NCBI RefSeq assembly: GCF_022605725.1
Contig: NC_065552.1
Span: 22,710,785 to 22,774,784 of the forward strand
Direction of reading: 5' to 3'
DNA from: Anthonomus grandis grandis
Taxonomy: Eukaryota > Arthropoda > Insecta > Coleoptera > Curculionidae
Length of the DNA: 64,000 bases
Of this stretch, positions 20,645 to 32,324 are shown one piece after another (positions within the stretch are counted from its first letter, which is position 1; every line of letters starts with the position of its first letter). The translations under genes and the position numbers were made by a program. The notes beneath the pieces were generated by a model. That model had not been told where the DNA came from, did not search any database, and saw only the letters and a list, made by a program, of their open reading frames with translations.

Positions 20645-21995
20645 CAATATTAGAGGGTACATGCATAATGACAGGAGGTAAGTCGACCTGTATTGACAGA
20701 GCTGACCGTCCAGAGGAAGATCTTTTATGGAAAAACATAAAGAGAAACTGGATTATAAAACTATACGATCTCATTTATAAACTTGATAAAATCGTGTTGA
20801 ATAATAAAAAAAGTCGATGCCATTAAATTTCGTCTAGATGATTTGGAACAGTTTTTAAAGCGTAATTTGTGGATACAAGGAAGAGGAAAATAAAGATTTA
20901 GGTGTAGACTTTCAAAACTTTTTACCTGATAATTTAGGTATTTCATGTAATGACTTTAATTGCGTTTTCGTCTTTCCAAGAGTAAAAATAATCTCGCTCC
21001 AATTACAGTTGGCATTGTTAGTAATATTACAAATATAACTTTTAAATTTGTAATAGCTTAAGTTTGTTGCAGATTTTGGTAAATTGTTTCACATTTGTTT
21101 ACCTACTAAAGCGAAAGATCGATGCATGTAATTTGATCGGTATTAAGGTCCTTAAAAGTTCGTTTAAGAATTTTTCGTATTATAATGGTGACTAGATTTA
21201 GAATAAAGCCCTCAAATATGGGGGTTATCCTGATTTTCGATTTTTAAATACAAAATTGTGATAGTTGCTACTATTAGTCATATTTAATATCTGATGCTCA
21301 TTTAAAAATTGGGTTATATGTCATCTAAAAGGTACGCTATAAGAAAATCTCATATATCAAAAGTTAAACTCTCAGAATAAACTATATCTATGAGAGATTC
21401 TAAAGAATGGTAAGATACGTACACAAGTAGTACTTAGTTCTATTAGGTATTGCGTGATTTAATTCATATACATTTTTTAGTCCGATGTATGCTATTTTTA
21501 TTTTGTTTATTATATGATTTTTACATATAAGTTGAAAATCAAAAATTATATCTAAAATTTTAGTTCCACTAACAGAAGGAATTATTATTATGAATTATAG
21601 TGATTATTTATTTAACTACTAAAATTATTTTAAAATTATAATAATAATATTAAAAATAATAATATTAATAGTAATGGTCTATTTTTTCTTAATCATATAT
21701 GAGCACAGAAAAACTTATTTAAAAAAAAAGAACATAGCGACAAAGCAGTAATGAAAAAAATGATAAAAGAAAGAGAGAGTAAGAAAAAATTAGAAGATAA
21801 ACCAGATGGCAGAGTAAGACAATATGCAAATTAACGCTCTTGAACCTATTTGGTTTTAGAGTTTCTTTTGAAGACTGGTATTGATAAAGAGAATTTCATT
21901 ATTTTGTATTTATTAATTACACAGGCGAATTGAAAGGTAAATTGCTTCCTAAATAATACGGTTTTATGAGGTGGTAATAGTAAAAGGTTTAATTT
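20645..21995. other. AT-rich stretch, nothing recognised
   Basis: Very AT-rich. Small open frames (20761-20946 minus) show no motif. A plus-strand lysine-rich stretch near 21710-21835 (KMIKERESKKKLEDKPD) might be a retroelement linker, but I cannot place it. Confidence 0.4.
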
Positions 21996-22399
21996 ATGGA
22001 TATTGATATTATGAATATTAGTGTGATAATTAATTTTTCGGTGGAAATATGGAGGACACTTAAATTTAATAATTTTATAAAAAATACTGGCAATTGTAAA
22101 GGGTGCCGTTCCTTCATATTAATCTACTATATTTTGGATAATTACATATTATTTGTCTACACCTTAGACAAAAAGTTTCCACTTTTTGAACCTTTTAAAC
22201 ATTTCACCTTTAAGCATTCTATTAGCTATTCATTTAGCCACTTTTTAACATTCTGATATTAAGCAATGCTGTCAATATTAGAATTATACTTAGTATTAAC
22301 ATCCTGCATATATGACAATGAGAATGGGATTAATATTTATAAATTATTAGCATATTACTGTGTTTTAGAGTGTAGAAGGGATCTATTCATATTAGAAAC

Positions 22400-22940
22400 A
22401 TAACTTGAAAATAATGATGGCCCCATTATCGAGCCCTATAGCAGAAAATCAGATTGCTGCACGACTGTACCACTACTTTTTAATAATACATATTATAATA
22501 TATTTTGTAAGTAGGCTTCAAAAAACTTAAGAGTTTAAGTCGAGAAACTATAATTTAATTTAGTCAAAAGCAGACTTTATTCAATCCTATCATACGCCTT
22601 GCTAAGATCTAGCACAGCTATACAGGTAGTTTATTTATTGTCTTTATTGCTTATAATATCATCGATCATATTTACAAGACTTATTATAGTGCTGTAGTAT
22701 TTTCTACAGCATAACTAAGAAGATAAAATTATTTTACTTATTTGCCTTAGGTCGTTGAAATCTTTACCTTTTAATAATTATCTTCTTCCATATTGCTGGG
22801 AATATATTGTCTAATATACAGGAGTTGATTATGTGTAAGTGAATTGATGTAAATCCTTAATTTAAATCCGATCTACAGCCACAGCGTTAAAGCTGGTACC
22901 AATGACTATCTTATTAAGTTGCTGTTAATTATGCTGTTGC
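22400..22940 (-). pseudogene. non-LTR reverse transcriptase relic (jockey-like)
   Basis: One minus-strand frame, with many stops, preserves the RT order: HIINSCILDNIFPAIWKK near 22790-22840, an FNDLRQISKIILSS-type stretch, IISLVNMIDDIISNKDN near 22660, motif A AVLDLSKAYDRIE near 22590, YVLLKSSGTVV near 22475 and a GSIMGPSLFSSY block near 22425. The last matches PQGSILGPLLF. No FADD can be read downstream (22000-22400). The copy is old and was not open enough to appear as a long reading frame. Confidence 0.7.
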
Positions 22941-23920
22941 TGCTGTTGCTACATAAAAACTATTCTCGGTGTCTGAAATATTCATTGGCTTATTATTGCA
23001 ATTAAAAAAATAAGCATTTATTGAATCGGTATTTTTTAATTTATCTGGTTTTTGCTATTCGTTAAATTGAATAGAAAAACGTAATTTGAAACTAATCCAT
23101 TTAAGTTATGCATTAGAAATTTCATTTAGCGCTAAAATAATATTTATTAAGGATTATACTTTAATAAGTAAATGCTTTAAAAAAACCCTTAATTGTGATA
23201 TTTGTGTGAAAAAAATATTTTAAAATGGGAAATGAGACTAAATTTAAATAAGATAAAAAATAAATTAACAAAATAAAATGAATTTTAATGCAAGTTAAAA
23301 AAAAACGTTTCATTAAAAAAATATTTTTTTACGTATTACAAGATTTTTAAGTAATTATCAATTAAATAACGATCCAATAATAATCTTTGTGATCCTCAGG
23401 TGCCTTGTTTTACCCAACTGTTTAAACTTCTAAAAAAAAAAGTTTAAAGTCTTAATTTAAAGTTAAATTTTAAAAAAACCTAAAGATTTATCAATTTAAA
23501 TTATGAATTAGCAATATTATTTGGCACCAAATAATACAGAAGTATATTTTCTAATTTTATAAAAGGTTTAACTTCTATCAAAGACTCTCAGAGAAGATTA
23601 ATTTTACACTAAGAAGGATTTGGGTAAATTCGAATCTCTTAACATCTTGAGTAAGTAGCGTTAAATTTATAAAAGTCTTCCTAGATACAGACCTGACTTG
23701 AGAGGCGCATACCATTGATTTAAAAATATTTTTCAATCAACGCTACTGTAAAATCATCCAAAGTATGATCACCTTTTATCTATATGATAAAATCTTTGAC
23801 TCGAATATGGCTTATGCTATTTTTCTAAGAAATAGTCCATCTTTTCTTAAAGAGACCGGCTTACATTTAGTAGTCATGAAGTAAACTCTAAGTTACAGGT
23901 TTCAAATCTATTAAATTAAA
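22941..23920. other. AT-rich stretch; right part may be Penelope pseudo-LTR
   Basis: No protein motif. From about 23570 to 23920 the sequence resembles the flank of the motif at 30.7 kb (both contain an AAAGAGACC block 80-100 bp before the motif), so it is probably Penelope-derived. Confidence 0.4.
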
Positions 23921-23930
23921 GTCAAATATT

Positions 23931-23965
23931 ACACGTGTTTCGCCCATACTAGGCATCATGGGATA
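23931..23965 (-). ncRNA. degenerate hammerhead-like motif (Penelope-type)
   Basis: On the minus strand: CCAUGAUG (damaged CUGAUGA box), hairpin GCCUAGUAUGGGC, GAAAC, and the palindrome ACACGUGU followed by A, as expected for the short helix III and cleavage position. The first box appears to have lost two bases, so it is probably inactive. Same layout as at 3433 and 30704. Confidence 0.4.
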
Positions 23966-24030
23966 CAGTTGTGTATTATGTAATTGTGTAACGAAAAAAA
24001 TAAGCAGAGACCAACACTATATGATACAAG

Positions 24031-24060
24031 TCAAGGGTAGAAATTAATTTCTACCCTTGA
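24031..24060. repeat. 30 bp perfect palindrome
   Basis: TCAAGGGTAGAAATT is followed immediately by its exact reverse complement with no loop. Perfect palindromes of this length are very unlikely by chance and often mark head-to-head transposon ends or repair junctions. No element is recognised beside it. Confidence 0.9.
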
Positions 24061-24374
24061 TAAAAAACAATTTTGACTCCTGTGACTTAAAGTATATTTC
24101 ATTACTATTTTATGCTATTCTTGTTCAGAGGCTTTCTACTCATGTTCAAAGAATCTTTGGAGTGTAGAGCGGATGCATAAATATTAATCTTGATGTTGCA
24201 TACCGCCAGATTTATGGGAAATTGGCATATAGGCTGCAGTTCTTTGCACTAATGCATAATATTATCAATAAGTAAATAAAATTAAATGAGTTATTCATAG
24301 ACTATTAAGCTATAGATATAAAAATTTATAATTTAAAAAAAAATAATAATAAAAAAAAATTAAATTTTTAGGCA
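24061..24374. other. AT-rich, no gene seen
   Basis: No recognisable coding or RNA signal; poly-A rich near 24340-24360. Confidence 0.4.
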
Positions 24375-24790
24375 GAATTAAATTGTGGATAAAATAGGCA
24401 TCACCGCGCTGCATAAATTATTTAATATTATATATGATACTGGTCACTTTCCGAAGAATGATTATTCTCTACTTTTATCTCCGTGCCTAAGAATCAAATC
24501 AATGCAAGAAAATGCAAAGAACAGACTTATTAGTCTGATGAACCATACATTAAAAGTTTCAGGATAATTGAAATAAAATACAAGACCGAAGAATACACAA
24601 AAAGTGTGAGTGAGAGGTGAAAGAGATATAAGTAACTCAAAATTTGGGATTAGGCAGGGATTGGGTACAAGAGACGCAATATTTGTAAGCCAAGTGCTTG
24701 CCTAGAATTGCCGCGACCGGAGAAAAGATGCGTTGTTTTGCTTCATAGGTTACGAAAAAGTATTCGATCGTGTGCATATGTCTCGTGGAC
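24375..24790 (+). pseudogene. RT fragment (RTE/endonuclease-RT type), plus strand
   Basis: Plus-strand frames show ALHKLFNIIYDTGHFPKN (24400), NRLISLMNHTLKV (24520), then RQGLGTRDAIFVSQVLA near 24650 and FIGYEKVFDRVHMSR near 24745-24785. The last is RT motif A of the type FIDYEKAFDRV, and GTRDAIF is diagnostic of the same family. Similarity stops abruptly near 24790 where an opposite-strand RT fragment begins. More C-terminal similarity on the plus strand may return at 25180-25330. Several stops interrupt it. Confidence 0.65.
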
Positions 24791-24794
24791 CCTG

Positions 24795-25170
24795 TTTTGA
24801 GTTTACTATATAGATAAAAAGTATAACTATTTTTTAAGAGTTTGAACATGAAATAGCAGTAATGAAGTTTTTTCCCTATTCTGCACATTAAGCCATTTTA
24901 CATCTCTTAGCTTGTACATACGTTATATGATCCCGTCTTCTTAAACTATAAATAAAACAAATGCAAGAATTCTGTGTTTTTTGTAATTTGTACCTACTGG
25001 AAGCATCAAGACATAGGTCATAAACCAAATTGGAGCAAATAAAATGTGACAAAATAAAAGCTTCACAAAGCTGCTTTTTTAACGCAACTTTTAATAGATC
25101 CTTGCAAGTTATTTTATACAAGTGTCTTAGGGATAGATGTATCCCCTTTGAACTACTTTACATACCTGTA
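24795..25170 (-). pseudogene. RT thumb / C-terminal fragment of a jockey-like element, minus strand
   Basis: From 25121 the minus strand reads LKKQLCEAFILSHFICSNLV, YDLCLDASSRYKLQKTQNS and CICFIYSLRRRDHITYV, then after a stop NVQNRKKLHYCYFMFKLLKN. This is the conserved tail of jockey-like RTs (compare ETLVLSHFNYADFIYGPC in the copy at 48181). No catalytic motif is included. It lies inside or beside the plus-strand RT relic, suggesting a nested insertion. Confidence 0.7.
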
Positions 25171-25335
25171 CCTTGAATCTCAAACCTTTGAAACGTCTGT
25201 ATACTTAAGATACCCTGAACAGCGAAACTGTCAAATAAGGAGATTTTGAGAAGCGTCAACAAGAAATGCGAACTCTTTAAAATCATTACAAAGAAAAATT
25301 AACGGCATATCTGGAGCACATCATATGGAAATAAG
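25171..25335 (+). pseudogene. possible C-terminal continuation of the 24375 RT relic
   Basis: The plus strand reads EILRSVNKKCELFKIITKKN, loosely matching the YxGHIxRxxKYxLLxLIxxGKI block at the end of this RT family. Weak evidence. Confidence 0.3.
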
Positions 25336-26179
25336 AAATTAAATTGTATCCTTAGAAGAATAAGACCAGAACATACAAGGTTGCCACAACGATGGCAGTA
25401 GAAAAATTGAAATTTGATAAAGCATATAGTCAAAACATCAAAATTATATAAAGATCTTCTTGTCTTAGTCATCTATTTATTTCTATTTTTTCTATGTACT
25501 CGTCATTTTAGAATTAGCTTATTTATGACAATATTTTTGAATACATTTTTTTGAAACCTGAAACCTATTGAGCCCATATAGCAACATAAAATCTACACAC
25601 AATATTTTAATAATAAATTGCATGTACATATATAATCCATCCATCAATAGGCCAGCAAGCGAAGTATCAGAATATAAGATAACTTAAGAAGTTTTTAATT
25701 AATTGTAAAAAGCCAACAAAACTAAGGTAATATTTCTTTTGCTTATTATATGCATAAATCTAGTCTTTTCCTGCTACCTTTAAAAACAAAACGTCATCAT
25801 ATATCTTACCTGTATGCCCGCTCTTTGTATATAAGCGCCTTTATTCCCTTGCAAATACCGCCTCTTTGAACTTCTTTCGGCGGATCATTTCCAAAAGAAA
25901 AGCGGAAGGCTATTATGGCCTGCATGCGTATATTAACTCCTTTATTTTATTGAAACTTATGATTTTTTTTATTATTTTATTTCTTACCCACTCTTATTGC
26001 TATAGAAGTAGAACAAAAGCTTTGACTCTTTTTTCAAAGGGTCTTATAGGTTTATCCTTCAATAATTGGTAATTCCCAATAGCCCTGCTTTGCTTCTCGG
26101 AAGTTTTTGTATAGATTAACCCGCTAGAACAGATAAAGTATCATCTGAATATTGGTTTACTATTTACATCTAATATAGT
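25336..26179. other. AT-rich stretch, no gene seen
   Basis: No motif recognised; the open frame at 25866-26072 is hydrophobic but in a low-complexity context. Confidence 0.4.
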
Positions 26180-26334
26180 TGGAACCACATATCAGTAAGA
26201 TTAATGCCAGCTAATTAAGGCTTCCATTCGCTGAATTAACAGCCCCTACGATGACCATTTGGCTTGAATTCCTGCACAAGTTGAATCAACAATTGAACAA
26301 TTCGCAAGCATTGCTCTGGTGTGATTCTATCCAT
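26180..26334 (-). pseudogene. possible N-terminus of a mariner-like transposase
   Basis: From ATG at 26334 the minus strand reads MDRITPEQCLRIVQLLIQL followed shortly by a stop. This resembles the opening (M-R-x-TPEQRLQIV) of mariner-like transposases of the type seen at 38449-39480. It is short and not backed by inverted repeats. Confidence 0.35.
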
Positions 26335-27749
26335 AATGAAATGTCAGATCAGCTGTTAAGCGGGTTGGTAAAAAAGCAGTGGTGCCAACCCAAAGTTGTG
26401 AACCTCTGAAAAAAAACCGTTTTAGTGGCTGGAAAATGCTCAACATGATATTGCAAAATCCGATGTTGGCGAGTCACTTAGGCTGGTGATAGGTCACAAA
26501 GACATGTATGCTAGGAAGTCCGAGAAATATATATATGTTTGGTCTGCAGTACATCAGAGAGATAGCCAGAATACTTTTTCAGATCCCTGTAAATTCTGCC
26601 CTCTAATGTTGCTGTAGGGTTTTTGATTAGTAGTTCATCTTTATTCAGATCTTCTTCAATCGTGTTGTTGTCGTGTTCTTACTACATTATAATTATTGCG
26701 TTGCCCATGTCTGCTGTTACGATCTTACCAATTATACTAAATAATACAGATATAGATAAGAAAATGTTTTTTAATTGCGATAAAATTCGGGATCGTATTT
26801 CTTAAGCGTCTCAGATTTTTAACTGCAGGGTGGTAAAGTTGTAAAGAATAAAACTTATTTTTGGAAAATATTTGATGGCATCGTTAATTAATTAATTCGT
26901 TAATGAATTTTATAGCAATTAAAAAAACACTTTGTATAACTATTTTACCGTCTCACAAATAAACTATTTCAAATATTTTCATGTAAAAAATATTAAGTGT
27001 TATAAAACCAATTTTACATTTTTGACCAGTAAAACAATTAAATAAAATATTATGGACATAAAACACATAAAAACTACACCAAGGATACCGGCAAGCTTAT
27101 TTTTTATTTATTTTATTTCATAATTATTAATTCTTATTTTATGATCTCAATGGCTGATTAAAAAAATATACAAATTAATTTCATATCTACTTTACGTGCT
27201 CGAATTTACACAGATATAATAAATAAACCCTGAGGTGCATAGTGCAAGTGATACCTGATAAATAAATTTGTTTCATATTCCTTTTATAACTTGCAAAATA
27301 TACCATAATATTGACATTCTAACTAACATCCTATTAATTGCTTCACCAGCCTTCATTAAAATCCGCAACTACATTAAAATGCGGGGCAAATATGGCCGCC
27401 TCTTTCCTTTTTGCCGTTGAAAATTTCATTGGCGTAGGTCCGTGTTGTACGAACGCATAAAAATCACAGGTCGAGGGGTTGGTAGGTAAATACAATGTGC
27501 AAGAAGCGGGCATTATTCTGTCCTAATCAATGTGCCATGCGAGTGCAGTTTTCTGTATATGACGTACAGCTGCGTCGGCGGTAGGGGCATATAGAGTAAA
27601 CAGGGACAAAGCGGTTTAGTATATAAAACCTGCTCTGAAATTTATTTTTTGAGAGTTACTCAATTCCTCAAGAATAACGTATTTACACTTTTAGATGGAA
27701 AAACAGTAAAATAGAACTAAAATTTTGTATATAAAAACATGTACACTGT
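26335..27749. other. AT-rich stretch with a more GC-rich patch at 27380-27610
   Basis: No protein motif. The patch at 27380-27610 (for example GTACAGCTGCGTCGGCGGTA near 27563) stands out from the AT-rich surroundings and could be unique host or regulatory sequence. Confidence 0.3.
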
Positions 27750-30540
27750 TTTAAAATAGTAGGCTTATTTGAAATAAAAAATTATACATACTGGAATGAA
27801 ATTTAGGAAAACAATCCTTTCTAAAACACACTACTTCATAAAATACTTTTTTATGCCAGGAACACTTTTTCATTAACAACGTCAAAAATTGTAACCTGAC
27901 TTGCGTTGACTGTCGTTCAATTGTTTTCAAGTAAACAACAAAACTGCTAAAAATGTTACTAAATGCGCCTTTTAATGATCCATGGAACAATTTAGGAATT
28001 GCTGATTTACTGTGGTCCAGGTTATTGGACCCTTGCTTGATAAACATTGCTCGCAGCGTTTAATATCTTCATGACTGTTTATCCAGAAATAAGCTCAGGA
28101 AGTACTGTCAGATATGTCTTTTCTTTTCCATCTACGCTATCCCAGACTCTTCTTAAAAATCCATCTTGTATAACCAATGAATTTCATTTAGACCAGTTAG
28201 CTTTGAGTTCTAGAGATTTTTCAGAAATATCTTTTCATTCTGGCTTTAAAATTTCTTGCAACTTTAGTTCATAAATAATGCCAAGTACTGGGTCATCACA
28301 CTGAACCTAGATTAAAATAGCTGCATGCCATCCTTTAGGACTGTTAAGGCCAATACGATAATAAGCAAATATTGGTTTCTTTTTAAGATAATATTGACGT
28401 GTTTCAATCTTCAATGTTTCAATGTTCTGGATAAAGCATCGGCGTTTTGATGATATTCACCTTATTCTATGTTATGTTGCAAAGTGATTCTCTTGTGATT
28501 GTTAAAGCCACCTTGCTATTTCTCCTTTAGGGTTTTTAAACTGAAACAATCATTTCAGAGAAGCATGGTCATTCCTAAAAATGAACCGGTGACCATACAA
28601 ATATTTATGAAAAAGTTCAATAGCTCTCGTCTGGTCACATAATATTTTTTCTCCAGCCTTGATAGCTTTTCAGATATAAGGTATCAGCTGCTTACTATAT
28701 TGCTTGCATCTGTATTCAAAATAAAAGTTTGTCCAGAAGTTACTAAATACCATTTTGTTCTCCGTGAGCTTATGTAAAGGTTTTGCAAGGTTAGCGAAAT
28801 TTCGTAAAAATCTTCAGTAATAGATACAAAGGTCCAGAAAGCTTCTTAACTAATGTTTGTCAGTAGGTCTTAACAAATTTTTGATTGCTTTTATTTCATC
28901 AAGATACGTCTTGACACAATTTTCTTATTATCCGAGTTATCGAACTTGTTTTTGAAATAATAATTTTGTTGAACTTTGTTTCAGGTTCGGCTTTCGGAGA
29001 TTAACAAATACCTTTTAAATATTCTTTAAATGATCTTCAAATGTTTGTCCTAGTATGATGACGTTATACAAATAAATCAAGCATCAGTTCTAGGTCATTC
29101 TACGTAACACAGTTTTCATAGTTTTTTTAAAGATGAATGGAGTATCACAGAGTCCAAAGATTACACTTTCAACTGCCAAAGTCATGTTCCAGTCAAGAAA
29201 GCGGTATTTTCCTTAACTTCTGGGTGCATTTTTTACCTGCCAGTATCCATTCTTCAGATAAAAACCACTGTGAACCTGATAGAGTATTCAGAATGTCGTC
29301 AATTCTTAGTAAGGGGTAACCGTCCTTGATAGTGCCATTTAGTCGTCGATAATCCCATCTTTTTTATTTATTAATAAAATTGGATATGTTCGAGGATTCT
29401 GGGAAAGTTCTATCACTCCTTGTGCCTCATTTCTTAAAGCATTAAGGAGACTTCACCTTGGCTAGCTATCGGAATCCTTCAAGGTGCTTGTTTTATCGGA
29501 GCATTGTTTCTAGGTTAATTTAATGCTGTCCCAAATCAATACTTCCCGGGTCATTATCGTGCAAGGAAAACATATTTTGATTTCCTTCAATCACAATTTA
29601 CTACAATGGTTCATGGTCAAATTGGCAGAAGATTCTTCAAAAAAGTTTTGTAAGCATATAGATTTGTTTAAATGATGAATTGTATGAGCATTTTTTATGA
29701 CTGCCATTATTTCAAATCATATGTCCATGTTTCAGAGGTTCATCGCATTGTTTCAAGTTTTTCACTCGAACCATAGTAGTATATTTCTTTATCGTAGAGT
29801 CTTTGCTCGAAAAATTTCTTATCCATATACTTTATAGCTTTTTATGTTCTCAATTAAAACAGTTTTTCCCTCTTTTTCTTCAGTTGTAGCATTAACCCCC
29901 TCTCTCCTCTGAATTTACCCGTAGGGTAATATCCTATAATTTCTGCGATTAGTAGTGACCTCTAAAATATTGTTAAGCCCATGGTCACTTAAGTTTTATG
30001 TCTTCCAAGAATCGTCATCCTTTTTTTATCCGCTGACCTCAGGATTAAAATTGTTGATGGTGAAATCCTACAGTCAGCTACGATGTTTTGCTTTACGATA
30101 GTATGACTTGATCCTGTATCCAGAATTATCTCACATTTACAGCCACATATTTTTCTCGGTACAGCCAACCTCCCTCCACAATGTGGCAACCGGTATAGTC
30201 TTATACATGGAGCTTGGTAGCACCTTGCACTGCATCAAGCTGACTAGTTGAAGTTTTCCTGGTTCCTTGAATGGCTTGTGGTATTGACGTTTAAGGTGCC
30301 TCTTTATTACCACTCTTCCTTGTGATTCCAACAGCGGAATGGTCTCTTAGCTTTTCTAGCTAAAAATGACTCAAGCTTCTTCAGGCGATCTTCGAGACCT
30401 TTTTTACAAAAGTCCGTTTTATACCATCCGAGCCTGCCTTCTAGTTGTTTAAAAAGCTGCTTTCTACTCCAAACTGAGTCAAAGATTCCGAAATACTTTT
30501 ATGATGAGCTATCTTTAAAATAAGGGTGGTATCTGGATTT
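27750..30540 (-). pseudogene. Ty3/gypsy LTR retrotransposon gag-pol, decayed
   Basis: Down the minus strand the order is gag end (WSRKQLFKQLEGRLGW near 30450) with a broken zinc knuckle (RCWNHKEEW near 30325), protease (ILDTGSSHTIV near 30110), RT (GVIELSQNPRTYPILLINKK near 29400, then DGYPLLRIDDILNTLSGS and GYWQV near 29230), RNase H (FILNTDASNI near 28715, KYYVTRRELL, and NADALSR at 28430) and the linker into integrase (LELKANWS; VWDSVDGKEKTYLTVLP near 28130). The RT palm with the YxDD box is not readable and integrase ends early. Dozens of frameshifts and stops are present. No long terminal repeats were found by eye. Confidence 0.8.
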
Positions 30541-30559
30541 TAAGCCCCATCAATAAAAA

Positions 30560-31540
30560 AATTTATAGAAATTTGTCCCCGGAACTTCGTTGGGACGGCA
30601 AGATTATACAAAAATCTCAACCATTCTTCTCAAAGAGACCAACATACAGAATTGACAAAAACAAAGAAAACACAAAGTCACGGTTTCATGACGTATAATT
30701 ACAGCCTACACGTGATTCGCTCTAGCTAGAGCATTATCAGGCCTTTAAAAGCCATATACAAACTTCACACTACATAACTAAACAATAAAATTAAACACCC
30801 TTGAAACATTTTAGAAATTAAAAAAAAATTTTGCATTGTTTTTGCCGATGGAGACCAATAATTTCAACAAATACTGTCAATCACAGCAAGAAAGTATATA
30901 TATTCTAGATAATTTAAAATACAGGGTATAAAAATACAATTAATTTAAAATTTTCAAACAAGGTTATATACCTAAACGGACTATATACCTAACTAGACGC
31001 TCTTGGTAAAAATAATGGAAAACTAAACATAAGTAGAGCCATAAACTTAACTAATCAGCTCAAACTATAAAATATGAACAAAAAAGTACAAAAACTATGA
31101 GAATAACTTATGTATTTACATTTTAATAACAATACGTAGCCATCTATAAATATATATATCTTTAAAATTAAAAACTACCTATTGTGTTAGAAGGCTACCA
31201 GCTGGAATTGAAAACATGCAATGTGCCATAGCCTGGGTCATCTTGACACCCTTTTAACCTGTTATTTGCTGAGTATATGGTTACAGGAAAGACTAAGTAT
31301 AGCAAAGTCGCATTGTTTGGAACATCTATTTGCTTTAGATAATTGGCAAATTGAATTAAGTTTTTAATGGAGAATTCGTTCCAAAAACTAGTTACTTCTC
31401 TTAAAGTATTAAGCCAAAAGGATAATTTGTAGCAAGGAGAGTTTACGAAGGAAACTACTGGTCTTATCGGGTTTGCTCCCTTCTCAGGAATCTTCGGTAA
31501 GAGCACAGGAGTACGAGGGTTCATTGCGTAGAGGTTTGAT
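30560..31540 (-). pseudogene. Penelope-like RT fragment with 3' pseudo-LTR
   Basis: The minus-strand frame 31524-31195 reads NPRTPVLLPKIPEKGANPIR, PVVSFVNSPCYKLSFWLN, then SFWNEFSIKNLIQFANYLK, the first conserved RT blocks of Penelope-like elements (compare YGFPKIYKPN at 6760). The palm and catalytic motifs are missing. Downstream, 30560-31190 is non-coding and includes a hammerhead-like motif at 30704-30742, as expected of a pseudo-LTR. This is an internally deleted copy. Confidence 0.75.
30704..30742 (-). ncRNA. hammerhead-like motif with strong helix II (Penelope-type)
   Basis: The minus strand reads CUGAUAA (CUGAUGA with one change), one U, the perfect hairpin GCUCUAGCUAGAGC, GAAUC (GAAAC with one change), then ACGUGUA. 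Helix II is fully paired (four pairs extendable to seven), which argues the fold was maintained until recently. Changes at two invariant core positions predict loss of cleavage. It is on the same strand as, and about 450 bp downstream of, the Penelope-like RT fragment at 31195-31524. Confidence 0.5.
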
Positions 31541-31740
31541 TCAAAAAAGATTCATAAGGAGGGAACACGATAAGACCAGTAGTTTCCTTCGTAAACTCTC
31601 CTTGCTACAAATTATCCTCTTGGCTTAACAATACTTTAGGAGAAGTAACTGGTTTTTGGAACGAATTCTCCATTAAAAACTCAATTGAATTTGCCAATTA
31701 TCTCAAGCAATTAGATATTCCAAATAATGACATTTTGTTT
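31340..31740. repeat. head-to-head inverted repeat made of two Penelope-like copies
   Basis: Arms at about 31340-31500 and 31560-31730 are near-complementary (for example GAAACTACTGGTCTTATCG against CGATAAGACCAGTAGTTTC). The spacer is about 60 bp. Penelope-like elements are known for tandem and inverted partial duplications. Confidence 0.8.
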
Positions 31741-31770
31741 CCTTATCTGTAAAAAACTTGTTTCCAAGAC
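31541..31770 (+). pseudogene. second Penelope-like RT fragment, inverted relative to the first
   Basis: The plus strand reads IRPVVSFVNSPCYKLSSWLN near 31580, then GEVTGFWNEFSIKNSIEFAN and KQLDIPNND. It is the same RT segment as on the minus strand at 31340-31500, only slightly diverged. The two copies face each other head to head across about 60 bp. Confidence 0.75.
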
Positions 31771-31772
31771 TG

Positions 31773-31797
31773 TAGGAATACTTTAAAAGTATTCCTA
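31773..31797. repeat. 10 bp stem, 5 bp loop palindrome
   Basis: TAGGAATACT, then TTAAA, then AGTATTCCTA. It immediately follows the inverted Penelope-like copy. Confidence 0.8.
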
Positions 31798-32324
31798 TAT
31801 TCCTCCCTAAAAATCAAGCCACTAAGCTACTCGTATAACTCTGATATCTCTTTTCTGAACTGCAAACTATTTATGGTACTGCAGGAGATCTTAAAACTAA
31901 ACCCCGAAAAACAGAATAAAATATAAAGCGGTAAGATTAAGGCCTTTTCTGAGATACACTGTGAAAAGTTGCGAAGGACAAACAAGGCTTTTTTGTACGG
32001 AAAAAAAGTATTTTTTTCTATTTTTCTTTTTTTCGTCAGATATCAAACTAGACCTTCGGCTTTTCCTGCATTTTCTCAAGCCCTATAGTCACCTGGTGAA
32101 GCGATCCCGCTAACAATAAGACTGTGGTAAAAATGACAAAGAGACTCGTGTAGAAATATATAAAACTAAACATAGCGACTGCAAGATATTCATAATAAAA
32201 CTTTTTGGCACACACAATAATTAGTTACGCCAGGACATATTTTAAAAGATGCCAAACTACGCAAGAGATATGCCTAGTATATATTAGAAAAGATAAAAGG
32301 ATATTGCTGGCATATGTTTTATGG
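31798..32324. other. no gene recognised
   Basis: AT-rich; the open frame on the minus strand at 31897-32079 is lysine-rich with no motif. Confidence 0.4.

Noticed and set aside
27751..28047. 98-codon minus-strand frame as a separate gene
   Set aside because: It continues directly from the Ty3/gypsy integrase region and has no independent motif; treated as part of that relic or its flank.
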